DNA of 64,000 nucleotides. Origin: Oligosphaera ethanolica (lineage in GTDB: Bacteria > Verrucomicrobiota > Lentisphaeria > Oligosphaerales > Oligosphaeraceae). Both the position numbers and the translations under genes were made by a program. Shown in pieces: positions 9,192 to 18,408 of this stretch; the first letter of the stretch is position 1, and each line of letters begins with the position of its first letter. The stretch covers positions 3,198,227-3,262,226 of the forward strand of contig NZ_JAUSVL010000001.1 of NCBI RefSeq assembly GCF_030814695.1. Reading direction: 5' to 3'. Below the pieces are notes generated by a model. It saw only the letters and a list, made by a program, of their open reading frames with translations, had not been told where the DNA came from and did not search any database.

Positions 9192-10925
9192 ATGGCTGAC
9201 ATGACACAGAAGCGGCATGGAACGCGGGGCGTCTTGGCTGGCCTGGCGCTACTGCTGATGCTGGTTGGCGTTGTGGCCCTCCGCGCGCAGGAGCTGCCTG
9301 CGGCGCCAGGCGCGCCGGCTGTGGCGGTGCCGGTTGTGGCGGTGCCTTCGGCGTCTCAGAACGAGAGCGAGGCCGAGACCATTGCGCGTTGTCTGCAGGA
9401 TTTGCGTAGCAGTGACGTGGAGGCCCGGCGACGGGCGGCGATGATCATCGGCAAGTACCGGGTGCCGGCGGCGCAGGAAGCCGTGATTGCTTGCCTGCGC
9501 GATTCCGACGCGGTAGTCCGGCGCAGTGCGCTGGTGTCGCTCACTGAAGAAGACCGGATGATATCGCCGGTGGCGCGGCATGAGGTCTTTCGCCTGCTTA
9601 GCGATCCCGATGTGCATATTCGCCGCATAGCCTCGTCCATGTTGGGTGAGATCAGCGTGGGCTTGGGGCGGGTGGTAGTGATGCCCGGGCGGCCGGGCCC
9701 GCTACGTCCTGGCGTGCCGGTGCCGCCGGGGGGGGCTGGCAATGCCGCTGTGGATGCCGAAAATCGCGAGGCGTTGTTGGCAGCCCAGGCGTTGAACGAG
9801 GCGCTTGGTGACGACGACGCGTCGGTGCGGCGCAATGTGCTATCGGCGGCGCGATTTTACCCCGGCGTGCTCGACCGCGCGCGATTGGAGCGATTTTTCA
9901 GCGACCCATCGGTTGAGATTCGGGTGTTGGCCCTGCAGGCCTACGCGTCGTTGGCCGGGCCGGAGGACGAGCGCGTTGACGCACTGTTGCCCCTGCTGGA
10001 TGACGCCGATCCACGGGTGCGCGAGGAATTGGCGCGGACGGGCGCGCGCCTCGGCGCTGCCGGCACGGCCATTCTGAGGACGCTGTCGCGCGACGCAGTG
10101 CTGGGGGTGCGCATTGAGGCCGTGCGGCTGTATGCCGCCCAGCAGGATCCCGAGGCGCTGCCGTTGTTGACTGATCTGATCCGCGACGAGACCGTGCCAG
10201 TGGACGAGCGCGCGCAGCTGCTGCAGGTGCTGAATGTCTATCCGGATGCGGCCGGGCCGGTGTATGACGAACTGGCCGATAATGGCCCGGCGGCCTTGCG
10301 TGCCACGGCCATTCGCATGCTGGGTACTGGGCGGATTGCCGGCGCCAAAGAGCGCGGCGTCGCATTTTTTATTGACTGCCTGGATGACGACTCTGATGCC
10401 GTGGTGCAGGCCGCCGGCGCGGTGTTGCAGCAACGTCAGGGCGAATTGAGCACGGCGGCCTTGCGGCAGCTGCTGCAGAAACGCAATCCCGAGGCGCGCA
10501 AGCTCGCCTTGCGCTGCACAGCGCAGCTGACACCGGAAGAGGCCGGCGAGCTGCTTCTTGACGCCTGCCTGGACGAAAGTGTGCCGGTGCGGCAGCAGGC
10601 CCTGCAGTTGCTCGTCGCCCGGCAGATACCCGACTGGCGGGACATCCTCATGGTCAGTTTGGAGGACAGCAATGCGGCCATTCAGCAGACGGCCGCCGAG
10701 GGCCTGATGCGGGCCGTCCGCGAACCGGCGGTGCGCGCGGCACTCACGAGTTACCTGGAGCGTTGCACGGAGCCCTACCTCAAACAGCGTCTTGAGCAGC
10801 TGCTGGCGGCGCGTTTGCCGCCGTTGCCGGGGGCAATCGGGGGCGAGCGGGTCCAACCGCCCGTGCGGATACAGCCCTTGCCGGTCCGGCCGCCGGTGCG
10901 CCGACGGGTGGTGCCGCGCCGCTGA
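9192..10925 (+). CDS. Secreted HEAT-repeat protein
   Basis: A signal peptide (GVLAGLALLLMLVGVVALRA, then QELPAA) is followed by a Pro/Ala/Val linker. About a dozen HEAT/PBS-lyase-type helical repeats then run from residue ~55 to 540, for example LRSSDVEARRRAAMIIGKY, LLDDADPRVREELARTGA and LEDSNAAIQQTAAEGLMRA. The tail is Pro/Arg-rich (RPPVRRRVVPRR). Such proteins are periplasmic scaffolds that bind other proteins, and no enzymatic motif is visible. ATG at 9192 or 9201 could both serve; the second gives a cleaner signal peptide. It follows dnaJ by 43 bp, which may mean co-transcription, but no functional link is proven. Confidence 0.75.
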   Translation: MADMTQKRHGTRGVLAGLALLLMLVGVVALRAQELPAAPGAPAVAVPVVAVPSASQNESEAETIARCLQDLRSSDVEARRRAAMIIGKYRVPAAQEAVIACLRDSDAVVRRSALVSLTEEDRMISPVARHEVFRLLSDPDVHIRRIASSMLGEISVGLGRVVVMPGRPGPLRPGVPVPPGGAGNAAVDAENREALLAAQALNEALGDDDASVRRNVLSAARFYPGVLDRARLERFFSDPSVEIRVLALQAYASLAGPEDERVDALLPLLDDADPRVREELARTGARLGAAGTAILRTLSRDAVLGVRIEAVRLYAAQQDPEALPLLTDLIRDETVPVDERAQLLQVLNVYPDAAGPVYDELADNGPAALRATAIRMLGTGRIAGAKERGVAFFIDCLDDDSDAVVQAAGAVLQQRQGELSTAALRQLLQKRNPEARKLALRCTAQLTPEEAGELLLDACLDESVPVRQQALQLLVARQIPDWRDILMVSLEDSNAAIQQTAAEGLMRAVREPAVRAALTSYLERCTEPYLKQRLEQLLAARLPPLPGAIGGERVQPPVRIQPLPVRPPVRRRVVPRR

Positions 10926-10949
10926 GCGCATGACAGCGGGCTGGATGTG

Positions 10950-11135
10950 GAGTCCCATTGCCCTTTTGCTGCCAGTCAGCTGCGCCGACTGGCGGCAAAA
11001 GGGCCGAGGGACAGGGACATAATTGGCGTTTTTCCCAGGGCGGCGCACGCCTTCGGCGTTGCTTGCCCTGGGCTATCTTATTTCGCGCCTTCAGCGCTTC
11101 TGCCGCTTCGCGGCGTAATCAATCGCTATGGACGC
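10950..11135 (+). repeat. Structured dispersed repeat, module A (copy 1)
   Basis: A 61-nt hairpin spans 10952-11012: GTCCC ... GCCCTTTTGCTGCCAGTC paired with GACTGGCGGCAAAAGGGC ... GGGAC. A second hairpin bounded by CCCAGGG/CCCTGGG starts at 11034. GCCGC TTC GCGGC closes the module. Relative to the other four copies, the stem differs at several positions on both sides so that pairing is kept. It breaks off into ATGGACGCT repeats at ~11,128. The remainder up to 11,253 holds no recognisable gene. Confidence 0.85.
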
Positions 11136-11253
11136 TATGGACGCGGTTCTGTGCAGCCGAAACGAGCATAGTCGGGAAACTGCACGCTCAGTAGCCCGGG
11201 AGTCGTCTCATCTGTATCGGCCGTCAGGGGCATACCTTTTCCTGCTGCCCGTG

Positions 11254-13167
11254 TTACTGGTGAAAGACCTGTAGTTCGCAGGCGGCTTCGGCGGGGATGA
11301 ACAGTGCCGTGCCATCGCTTTGCCGGAAGCGGCTGCGGCCGTAGTCGCGCAGACTGTCGATGCCGATGGCGAGGGAGTCAGGGGCGGCGGTGATAGCGAG
11401 GGTGAAATGCGCCATGCCGTCGGCGCCGACGGCCAGCGCTGGCAGTTCGACTTCCAGCCAGGTAAGGAAGCGGTCTTTGCGTAGTGCGTTTGGGCCGACC
11501 AGGTGCTGTTTTCCGGCATGGCTGAGTGTGGCCGACCACGGTGCGTTTGGCGTGCTGACGACGGGCAAGCGCCAGACGATACGCGCCGTGGGTGGTAGCG
11601 TGTGCAGTGAAGCTGGCACGACCAGGCTCTTCTCCAGGCGCAGGCCGCCCTCGGGTATGCCCAGGCTAGTGAGGCCGCCGACGCTGAGGGGGCCGTGGTC
11701 GTAGAGCAGCGTCGTGTCCGGAAATTCCACCAGTAGACCGTTGGGGCGGAAGCGCCGCATGAAAGCCGGCTCGATGGTCGTTTGCCAGAAGCCGAAGGCG
11801 CCGCAGGACAGGAAGAGGGCAACGACGGCTTTGAGGGCGAAGGACAGTACTTGCTGCCGGTGGCTGTCGCCGCTGAGGCGCTGGAGTCGTCGTCGCCAAT
11901 CCATGACGGCGCCGACGGCGCCGCCGGCGATCACGCAGAACAGCGGCAGGCCGCCGATGCGGAAGCGCGCCAGGATGTAGAACAGCACGGTGCTGAGGCA
12001 GTACACGGCGACGAGATAGAAGAGAAAATACCGCGTGGCTGAGCGGCGCTGCCAGAGCAGCATCAGTCCCAGCAGGGTCAGTGCCGAGATGACGGCGAAG
12101 GGCAGCAGCAGGGGCAGGCGCAGCAGGAGACTCTGTCGGCCCTCGTGATCGATGGAGACGTTGTTGGCGATTTCCCGGCGGTCCCAAAAGAGGAGCAGCG
12201 CGCGCCATTTGAGCTCGCAGACCATGTGGGGTTCGGCTATGCCCCAGTGGATGATGCGCGAAGGCACGCTGACGCGCTGGGTTGGAGCGGGATTTTCGGC
12301 GTCGCCGACCCAGCGGTGATAGGTCAGGGGGTACTCCAGCCCACCGGGGGGCGCTTCAGGCGTATTGCCCAGCGCCAGGACTTTGCCGCCGGCGGTGGAG
12401 GCGCCACACCAGCGGCCCGCGTAGTGGTAGTTGCGCAAAGCGTAGGGCAATTGCGGTAGATAGAACAGGGCGAGGCCCAATAGGCATAGGACGGCGGCGC
12501 GCCGTGGTGACTGGCGATTGCGCCAAATCAGCAGCAGGGCAATGCCGGGCAGCATGAGCAGGGCGTTGCCGCGCGTCAGCGTGGCCAGGGCGCAGACCAG
12601 TGCCAGCGCCAGCCAGTCGCGCGTGCGATTGTGTCGCCAGGCGCGCAGAGCCAGCCACAACAGCAGTATCATCAAGAAGCTGAGGAGGACTTCCAGCAGC
12701 AGAATCGGGGTGTAGAAAATATGGAAGCGGCTTAGCGCCAGGAGCGCAGCGGCGGCGATGCCGGCGCGACGGCCGAAGAGCTGGGCCGCGCAGAGGCCAC
12801 AGAGGAAGACGGCGGCGGCGCCCAGCAGTGCCTGGATGATGGCGACGGCCAACGCTGAGCCGGGGGCGACGAGGTAAATCAGCGGCAGAAAGACGCTGTA
12901 GTAGAGGGGCTGGTAGTCAAAATGGTCTGGCCACAGGCCCTGGCGGATGTCCATGGCCAGGCGGCGATAGGTCGCCATGTCGGTGCTTGCCAGCGGCGAT
13001 TGCAGCGTGGGGTGGGAGATGAGCTCAAAGGAAACGACTAGCCGCAGCAGCAGGGCCATGCCGGTGATGAGCAGCAGGATGAGCAGAAAACGCCGCCGCA
13101 AAAGGGACGGCGCTGGTGGTGACGCAGGCGCTGCTGCTGTCGCTGATGGCAATGGTGTTTGGGGCAT
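11254..13167 (-). CDS. GT39/ArnT-like membrane glycosyltransferase
   Basis: This 637-residue inner-membrane protein has about ten predicted helices across residues 25-435 and a C-terminal extracytoplasmic domain of about 200 residues. The order of features resembles PMT_2/ArnT-type glycosyltransferases, which move sugars from polyprenyl-phosphate donors. The first outside loop carries an Asp (LASTDMATYRRLAMDI), where the family has its catalytic acidic residue, followed by WPDHFDYQPLYYSVFLPLIY. There is a later ARFRIGGLPLF membrane motif. It is the last gene of a minus-strand run (nucleoside hydrolase, truA, dut), 40 bp after dut. No strong SD is visible. The acceptor (lipid, protein or surface polysaccharide) is unknown. 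Confidence 0.7.
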   Translation of the reverse strand: MPQTPLPSATAAAPASPPAPSLLRRRFLLILLLITGMALLLRLVVSFELISHPTLQSPLASTDMATYRRLAMDIRQGLWPDHFDYQPLYYSVFLPLIYLVAPGSALAVAIIQALLGAAAVFLCGLCAAQLFGRRAGIAAAALLALSRFHIFYTPILLLEVLLSFLMILLLWLALRAWRHNRTRDWLALALVCALATLTRGNALLMLPGIALLLIWRNRQSPRRAAVLCLLGLALFYLPQLPYALRNYHYAGRWCGASTAGGKVLALGNTPEAPPGGLEYPLTYHRWVGDAENPAPTQRVSVPSRIIHWGIAEPHMVCELKWRALLLFWDRREIANNVSIDHEGRQSLLLRLPLLLPFAVISALTLLGLMLLWQRRSATRYFLFYLVAVYCLSTVLFYILARFRIGGLPLFCVIAGGAVGAVMDWRRRLQRLSGDSHRQQVLSFALKAVVALFLSCGAFGFWQTTIEPAFMRRFRPNGLLVEFPDTTLLYDHGPLSVGGLTSLGIPEGGLRLEKSLVVPASLHTLPPTARIVWRLPVVSTPNAPWSATLSHAGKQHLVGPNALRKDRFLTWLEVELPALAVGADGMAHFTLAITAAPDSLAIGIDSLRDYGRSRFRQSDGTALFIPAEAACELQVFHQ

Positions 13168-13206
13168 GATGGCGGTGTGTGGCGGCGCTGACGGCGGCGC
13201 AACGCG

Positions 13207-13647
13207 TTATTTGCGGCCGGTGCTGCCAAAGCCGCCGTCGCCACGGGCAGTGTCGTTCAGCTGCGCTGTTTCCTGCAGTTCGACGGCGGGGAGAGCTTGG
13301 ATGACCATTTGGGCGATGCGTTCGCCGCGGGCGATGGTTTGGGGCTCCGGGCCGCAATTGATGAGAATGACGCCTACTTCGCCGCGGTAGCCGGCGTCGA
13401 TGGTGCCGGGGCTGTTGAGGACGGTCAGGCGGTGTTTGAGTGCCAGGCCACTGCGGGGACGGATCTGCGCTTCGTAGCCGACGGGTAACTCCAGGAAGAG
13501 CCCGGTGTGCATGAGGACGACTCCGCCAGGCGGGATGGTCGCGTCAATGCGGGTGCGCAGATCGTACGCCGCGTCATCGGGATGGGCTTTGGCGGGGACG
13601 AGGTCGCGCGCGTCATCGGCCATGTGAAAACGGATGATTTGTGACAT
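13207..13647 (-). CDS. dut: Deoxyuridine 5'-triphosphate nucleotidohydrolase
   Basis: This 146-residue homotrimeric-type dUTPase cleaves dUTP to dUMP and PPi, keeping uracil out of DNA. All five motifs are in order: DDAAYDL (24-30), RPRSGLAL (63-70), [13 protein letters not shown] (81-93) with the catalytic Asp84, RGERIAQMV (108-116), and the C-terminal arm GGFGSTGR (138-145). GAGGAAGGACGACC directly before the ATG fixes the start at 13647; the in-frame extension upstream is not family-like. It lies between truA and the GT39-like gene on the same strand. Confidence 0.97.
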   Translation of the reverse strand: MSQIIRFHMADDARDLVPAKAHPDDAAYDLRTRIDATIPPGGVVLMHTGLFLELPVGYEAQIRPRSGLALKHRLTVLNSPGTIDAGYRGEVGVILINCGPEPQTIARGERIAQMVIQALPAVELQETAQLNDTARGDGGFGSTGRK

Positions 13648-13760
13648 GGTCGTCCTTCCTCTCAGCTTGCTGCGGATATTGTTTGTATTTTTGGGAGTGG
13701 CGTGAAGATGCAGGGTGTTTTCGACACCGATAACGGAAAGAAATCTATATGCTGCGCGGA

Positions 13761-14636
13761 CTAAATCAACGTGAAGGGCGGGATGAGCGGCTCGTAGTGC
13801 CGCCATTCGTCGTCGTTCCAGAAGACCTTAGCCAGGAATAGCCCCTGTGGCGGCGCGCTGTCGGCGGCCTGGCTGCGGTCGCGAGCGGCCAGGACTCTCG
13901 TGGCGTCGGCGGCGGGGGCGTGGCCGGCGCCGATGTGGACGAGATAGCCGGCGAGGCCGCGGACCATCTTGTACATGAAGCTCTCACCGACGGCATTGAT
14001 GAAGATGAGCCCGTGCTGTTCGCTGACGTCCAGGCGATAGAGTTTGCGGACGCTCGACTCCAGCTCGTAGCCGGGGTTGGCGGCGAAGGACGAGAAGTCG
14101 TGTTCGCCAGTAAGGAGCGCGGCGGCCTCGCGCATGGCCGGCACGGCCAAGGGTCGGGGTGTGCGCCAGACGAAGCGCGCAAAGAGCGGGTTGACGCGGC
14201 GGCCGGGGGCGATGCAGTAGGTGTAGGCCTTGCCGGCGTTGTCATAGCGGGGGTTGAAAGCGCCGGGGCAGATACGGGCGCGGAGGACCATGATGTCGTC
14301 AGGCAGCCAGCGGTTAAGGACGTAGACGAGCTTGTCGGGCGTCATGTCCGGCGGGGTGGGCGCGGTGAAGGACACCTGCTGGTCAAGGGCGTGGACGCCA
14401 GCGTCAGTGCGGCTGCCGCCGTACACTTTGAGCTCGGGGCTGCGAAAGAGCAGGCGGACGCGCGTACGTAACTCGCCCTGGACGGTCTTCTGTTTCGTCT
14501 GGACCTGCCAGCCGGCGTAAGCGCTGCCATCGTAGGCGATGGTCAGATGCCAGGTTTGCTCTGGAGGCGTCGGCGCCGTGGCGTCTGGGGCGGGTTCGGC
14601 GTCGTCGTTGTGGTGATCAGTGCAGGTGTTTGCCAT
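13761..14636 (-). CDS. truA: tRNA pseudouridine synthase A
   Basis: This enzyme makes pseudouridine at positions 38-40 of tRNA anticodon stems. The 291-residue form begins at 14636; earlier in-frame codons lie inside the neighbouring gene. Family motifs are [16 protein letters not shown] (31-46), the catalytic [14 protein letters not shown] with Asp78, [33 protein letters not shown] and [16 protein letters not shown]. The N-terminal ~25 residues are a polar, Pro-rich extension. The gap to the upstream nucleoside hydrolase is only 23 bp, which supports co-transcription. SD is weak. Confidence 0.96.
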   Translation of the reverse strand: MANTCTDHHNDDAEPAPDATAPTPPEQTWHLTIAYDGSAYAGWQVQTKQKTVQGELRTRVRLLFRSPELKVYGGSRTDAGVHALDQQVSFTAPTPPDMTPDKLVYVLNRWLPDDIMVLRARICPGAFNPRYDNAGKAYTYCIAPGRRVNPLFARFVWRTPRPLAVPAMREAAALLTGEHDFSSFAANPGYELESSVRKLYRLDVSEQHGLIFINAVGESFMYKMVRGLAGYLVHIGAGHAPAADATRVLAARDRSQAADSAPPQGLFLAKVFWNDDEWRHYEPLIPPFTLI

Positions 14637-14659
14637 GTAGAATGTGGTCGGCGGTTGGT

Positions 14660-15586
14660 TCAGCAGCAGCCGATTTTCTGGTAGAGATCGCGGAAGATGG
14701 CGTCGCGGTTGAGGTGCAGGGCGACGCGCATGAGGTGGCGGGTGTAGTCTTGGGTGTAGGTAAACTGACTGCTGAGCGTGGGGCTGTGTACCAGCGCGCT
14801 GTCCAGCCATTGTGGATTGATCAGCCATGCCACGGCGGAGATATCCCAGATCACCTTTGACCAGGCAAAGGGGTCTTTGGTGTAGCCGCGAACGATGTCG
14901 CAGAGGTATTGGCCGAGGTCATTTTTGCCGCCGAGGAAGGCGTCAAGCTCGGGGATCGTCACGCGCAGGTGCTCGGCGACATTGGTGCAGGGAATCTGCA
15001 CCAGTGGCACGCCGGAATCAAAGAGAATGCGTGAGGCAAACAGGTCCTGCTGCAGGTTGAATTCGCGGGCCGTACGCCAGTCGTGCGGTTGGCCGCCCAG
15101 CCAGACGACGACGATGTGCCGTACGAGCTCGGGTTCCAGTAGCAGCGCGGAGGCGACATTGGTCGGCGCGCCGATGGTCATCACGTACAAGGGCTCGTTT
15201 TCGCAGGCCATGGCCTTTTTGATCAGATCGCGCGCGGCCGGGCTGTCGACCGGCTCGTTTGAGTCAATCAGCCAGCTGCGGGAGCCTTCGAAGACGAAGT
15301 TGTCGCGGGGGGCAATGCCCATCTTGGCTATGACCTGCTGGATTTCCGCGTAGCTTTTGACCATGCCGTCTTCCGGGCCTGCCGAGCGGTTGTTGTGGAA
15401 GGGCGCAGCATAGACCGCCTGGAGATTCAGTGACTGCGGCGACAGTAGCGCGTAGGCCAGCGCAAACTGGTCATCGACTTCGTTGTAGGTGTCGGTGTCC
15501 AGCACGCACTGGACGGGGCCACGGGGCGGCGCCAAGCGGGCGACGCGCAACGCTTCGGGTAACACCGGGAATTGTGAATGGGCCAT
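14660..15586 (-). CDS. Nucleoside hydrolase-like protein (IUNH family)
   Basis: This 308-residue protein is of the inosine-uridine nucleoside hydrolase fold, which cleaves the N-glycosidic bond of ribonucleosides using a bound calcium. The Asp cluster is VLDTDTYNEVDDQFALAYAL (Asp30, Asp32, Asp38, Asp39). It has two extra residues compared with the classical DTDPGIDD. VMTIGAPTNVASALLLEP and VVWLGGQPHDWRTAREFNLQQD match later conserved regions, including the EFN(x)D-type calcium-site segment. GAGGAGC precedes the ATG at 15586. Upstream in the same frame the reading frame stays open only because of the 10-bp array, so the longer start is rejected. Substrate could be nucleosides or a related N-riboside. 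Confidence 0.82.
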   Translation of the reverse strand: MAHSQFPVLPEALRVARLAPPRGPVQCVLDTDTYNEVDDQFALAYALLSPQSLNLQAVYAAPFHNNRSAGPEDGMVKSYAEIQQVIAKMGIAPRDNFVFEGSRSWLIDSNEPVDSPAARDLIKKAMACENEPLYVMTIGAPTNVASALLLEPELVRHIVVVWLGGQPHDWRTAREFNLQQDLFASRILFDSGVPLVQIPCTNVAEHLRVTIPELDAFLGGKNDLGQYLCDIVRGYTKDPFAWSKVIWDISAVAWLINPQWLDSALVHSPTLSSQFTYTQDYTRHLMRVALHLNRDAIFRDLYQKIGCC

Positions 15587-15750
15587 GCTCTCTGCTCCTC
15601 GATTTCTGACGATGCGGCTGGCGCGGAAGCCGCGCAGTACAAAACCAATAATGTAGCATGGCCAGGCGACCAGGAAAGCCCCAGACGGCCGAAAAAGACG
15701 GGGTGGGGCACGGCCGAGAGATTTGTGGGGCACGCAGTCTTGCGCTCTAG

Positions 15751-16087
15751 CAGTAGCCGTCAATAGTCGTCGATAGCAGTCGATAGCAGTCGATAGCAGT
15801 CGAGAGCAGTCGAGAGCAGTCGATAGCAGTCGAGAGCAGTCGATAGCAGTCGATAGCAGTCGAGAGCAGTCGAGAGCAGTCGATAGCAGTCGATAGCAGT
15901 CGAGAGCCGTCGAGAGCAGTCGAGAGTAGTCGAGAGCAGTCGAGAGCAGTCGAGAGCAGTCGAGAGCAGTCGAGAGCAGTCGAGAGCAGTCGAGAGCAGT
16001 CGAGAGCAGTCGAGAGCAGTCGAGAGCAGTCGAGAGCAGTCGAGAGCAGTCGAGAGTAGTCGATAGCAGTCGAGAGCAGTCGAGAAC
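15751..16087. repeat. 10-bp tandem array, 31 in-phase units
   Basis: From 15771 to 16080 the sequence is 31 consecutive decamers CGA(G/T)AGCAGT without any phase slip, with degenerate units on each edge. Nine units are CGATAGCAGT and most others CGAGAGCAGT. Three carry another change (15901, 15921, 16051). The array lies between the nucleoside hydrolase gene and the pseudopilin terminator. Its minus-strand translation repeats LLSTALDCSR, with no sign of being a real protein. The 10-bp period is close to one DNA helical turn. Confidence 0.97.
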
Positions 16088-16089
16088 CC

Positions 16090-16126
16090 AAAAAAGCTCG
16101 GGGCTCGGAACAGCGTTCCGAGCCCC
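16090..16126 (-). terminator. Rho-independent terminator of the pseudopilin gene
   Basis: GGGGCTCGGAA (16100-16110) pairs perfectly with TTCCGAGCCCC (16116-16126) across a 5-base loop. Read on the minus strand it is followed after GAGC by a run of six T. It lies 55 bp past the pseudopilin stop codon and separates that gene from the 10-bp array. Confidence 0.88.
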
Positions 16127-16181
16127 TGGGCTTGGTATGCGGTGCGGCAATCGCTTTGCCGCGGCTGTGTAGGCGGTGGTC

Positions 16182-16841
16182 TCAGTGTTTACCGGAGGCC
16201 ATCCACCAGCATTCATCCTTTTTGCAGACGATGCTTGTAGGCAGGAACCACTCGACATGGCCGTCCACGAAGGCGTAATTGGCGCCGTCGTTGTGGACTT
16301 TGACTGATGCGTCGGTCATGGTTGCCCCTGCGTCGGTGGATGCGCCTAAGAAGTCGTGGGAGTGGGCAACTGCTTCCAGGTAGAGAACGGCCTTTGAGGG
16401 TTTCTTGATGGTATTGAGTTTGACGCCGATGGTGCGCTGGGGGGGGGCGTCAGCTGTGTGGTTGCCGTTGGATGCGTAACAGCCCTTGATGGCGCATTCG
16501 CCGACTTCTTCCTTGCCGGCCAGGGGATCAATGGAGTATTCGTATTGAGCCGACGGGCAGTCGTAGACCTTAGTATCGCCGACGTATTTGAAGATTGTGG
16601 CGCGCCAGCTGATGCCAGTGGCGTCGGTGCCGAAGGTATGGCAGGACGGCGTGCGTTGTTTCCAGTCGTCTGTGTACATCATGCTGCCGGTGCTGATTTG
16701 CTTCATATTGCCGGTACAGGACACTGCCTGGGCCTTTTCGCGGGCTTTGCTCAGGGCTGGCAGGAGCATGGCGGCGAGGATGGCGATGATGGCGATGACG
16801 ACCAGGAGTTCAATGAGGGTAAATTGACGGGTACGACGCAT
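16182..16841 (-). CDS. Type II secretion-like pseudopilin
   Basis: The 219-residue protein starts MRRTRQ and then the class III leader [18 protein letters not shown], the hallmark of prepilin peptidase substrates. The helix continues with [14 protein letters not shown]. The globular part has a Cys-containing CTGNMKQIS and [11 protein letters not shown] and ends in [11 protein letters not shown], the 'DG' tail typical of the expanded pseudopilin families of Planctomycetes, Verrucomicrobia and Lentisphaerota. The residue before the cleavage Phe is Gln rather than the usual Gly, which is often seen in that group. It probably sits in the inner membrane or surface as a minor pseudopilin. No other secretion gene is near. 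Confidence 0.88.
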   Translation of the reverse strand: MRRTRQFTLIELLVVIAIIAILAAMLLPALSKAREKAQAVSCTGNMKQISTGSMMYTDDWKQRTPSCHTFGTDATGISWRATIFKYVGDTKVYDCPSAQYEYSIDPLAGKEEVGECAIKGCYASNGNHTADAPPQRTIGVKLNTIKKPSKAVLYLEAVAHSHDFLGASTDAGATMTDASVKVHNDGANYAFVDGHVEWFLPTSIVCKKDECWWMASGKH

Positions 16842-17117
16842 GATCAGATTCTCCCTTGTTGAGTATCTCTTCCAGATAACAATAAAAGACGGTCAAGTAC
16901 CGGTTTTCGAGAAGATACCACTGCAACGCTCAAACTGCAACGAATAGGCAAAATAATCTGGCGACTCAAGTGTAGTATGAAAATACGCTGATGGTGTCTT
17001 TGGCTACTGGAACGGCGTGGGACCTGTTTCTGCAATTGCCGGTATCAATACGCAACGCGGACGACACTCGCCTTCCGCGTCGCTTGCATGGTTGTCGGCT
17101 GAACTACAAGCCAAGTA

Positions 17118-17702
17118 TTAGCTCGGCTGACTTTTTCGTCGTTGGCGTCTGCTGCCGGCGGTGGCGATGATGCCGGTGCCGATGATGCAGCTAGCCAGAG
17201 TGCCGGGCAGTGGTGCGCCGGAGGTCCAGCCGGGGTCGGTGATGATAATTTCGGCACCGTAGGTGAAAAAGGCATTTTGGTTATGGTTGCCGCCGCCGGT
17301 GACGACCCAGCCGCCGAGGGTGAAGGTGCCGTCGCCGTTATCGCGGTTGATGCTTGGCGTGCCCTGATCGGCAAAATAATCTGACGAAGTGAATTCGTAG
17401 CCGCTGTGACTGCTGACCCAAATGCCCACGCGTGCTCCGGCGTCAAATTCGCCAAAAGACCACGAATTCTTGCCGGTCTTAGTCGCCTGCTGGATAGCGC
17501 TGGTGCTGCCGTCGTCGGCAATGGTGTAGAAGCCGACATTTTCCAAGCCGTCGCCAGTGACTTTCAAGAAGGTGATATCAAAGGACGACGGCGCATTGAG
17601 CTCAAAGTAGCCGCCCTCATTGACTTCGGTGTACTGGTATGCCGCGCGAACGGGCAGAGCCAGCAGAACGAAGAGCAGCAGAATGTGCATGAGCGAGGTC
17701 AT
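17118..17702 (-). CDS. Secreted protein with PEP-CTERM-like sorting tail
   Basis: This 194-residue protein has a signal peptide (MHILLLFVLLALPVRA, cut before AYQYTEV). The beta-rich middle (FDITFLKVTGDGLENVGFYTI, FGEFDAGARVGIWVSS, YEFTSSDYFAD) resembles domains found in exosortase-dependent surface proteins. The C-terminus is PLPGTLASC, a short hydrophobic stretch IIGTGIIATAG, then basic RRQRRKSQ. This has the layout of a PEP-CTERM signal but with PLPG in place of VPEP. It is probably exported and anchored or processed by an exosortase/archaeosortase-like enzyme not in this window. Function is unknown. The start could be 17702 or the Met at 17690. Confidence 0.6.
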   Translation of the reverse strand: MTSLMHILLLFVLLALPVRAAYQYTEVNEGGYFELNAPSSFDITFLKVTGDGLENVGFYTIADDGSTSAIQQATKTGKNSWSFGEFDAGARVGIWVSSHSGYEFTSSDYFADQGTPSINRDNGDGTFTLGGWVVTGGGNHNQNAFFTYGAEIIITDPGWTSGAPLPGTLASCIIGTGIIATAGSRRQRRKSQPS

Positions 17703-18408
17703 CAGGTGGCGGTCCTTGGGTTTTATTCATGACTCGTAACGATTACTAGGACAATGTCTAAGTATAATGTGTTCCACATAAGAATACAAGAGCGCAAGTC
17801 TCGTGCTGGCAACGGGGAAGGGAATCGATCAGGCATTGATATCAGCTATTCCTGCAGCCTTTGGTTTTCAGCGCCGAAGGCGCGGCCTAAGACAGCCCAG
17901 GGCAAGCGCCCGCAGGGCGCGTCGCCCTGGGTAAGAGTCCTATCCGAAAGGAGCCCTGTAGGGGCGACCTAAAAAACACCGTGTCGGGCGCTTAGGTACA
18001 GGAAAGGGAAGACACATCGTTCCATTGCCTCTTTGGCCCCAGTCAGCTTCGCCGACTGGGGCCAAAGAGGCCGAGGAACACGAACAATACTTGCGCTCTA
18101 CCCAGGGCGACGCTCCGCCTTCGGCGTCGCTTGCCCTGGGCTATCATAGATCGCGCTTTCAGCGCTTCTGCCGCTGCGCGGCAATAAAATGCCGCGACGA
18201 CGGAAGGCTGTTTTTAGGAGCAAAAAGCGCCATGGAAATCGTTAAGTGAAGGGCTCCGGCCCCAGGCGTCCCCTGGGACCGGCTGTTTCAATGGCTGACT
18301 GATTACTGGGGAAGGGCAGCTGAGCAGGGCCGCTTGATGAGGGCGCGCTCAACTGCGCCGGATTGGTGACGTTTTCTGCCAGCAAAGCACGTCATTCAGG
18401 CGTAGTTT
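17703..18408. repeat. Structured dispersed repeat, modules B and A (copy 2)
   Basis: Module B (about 17,866-17,975) has hairpin GCGCC GAA GGCGC, then an AGCCCAGGGC...CGCCCTGGGT hairpin. Module A (18,019-18,250) has the 61-nt hairpin at 18,019-18,079, then CCCAGGGC...GCCCTGGG and AGCGCTT/GCCGC hairpins. B partly matches the reverse complement of A around CCCAGGGCAAGCG. Flanking bases 17,703-17,860 and 18,250-18,408 show nothing recognisable. Confidence 0.85.

Noticed and set aside
15587..16258. Long N-terminal extension of the nucleoside hydrolase made of LLSTALDCSR repeats
   Set aside because: The frame is open only because of the 10-bp array. A strong SD and family-like start lie at 15586, and the pseudopilin terminator falls inside the extension.
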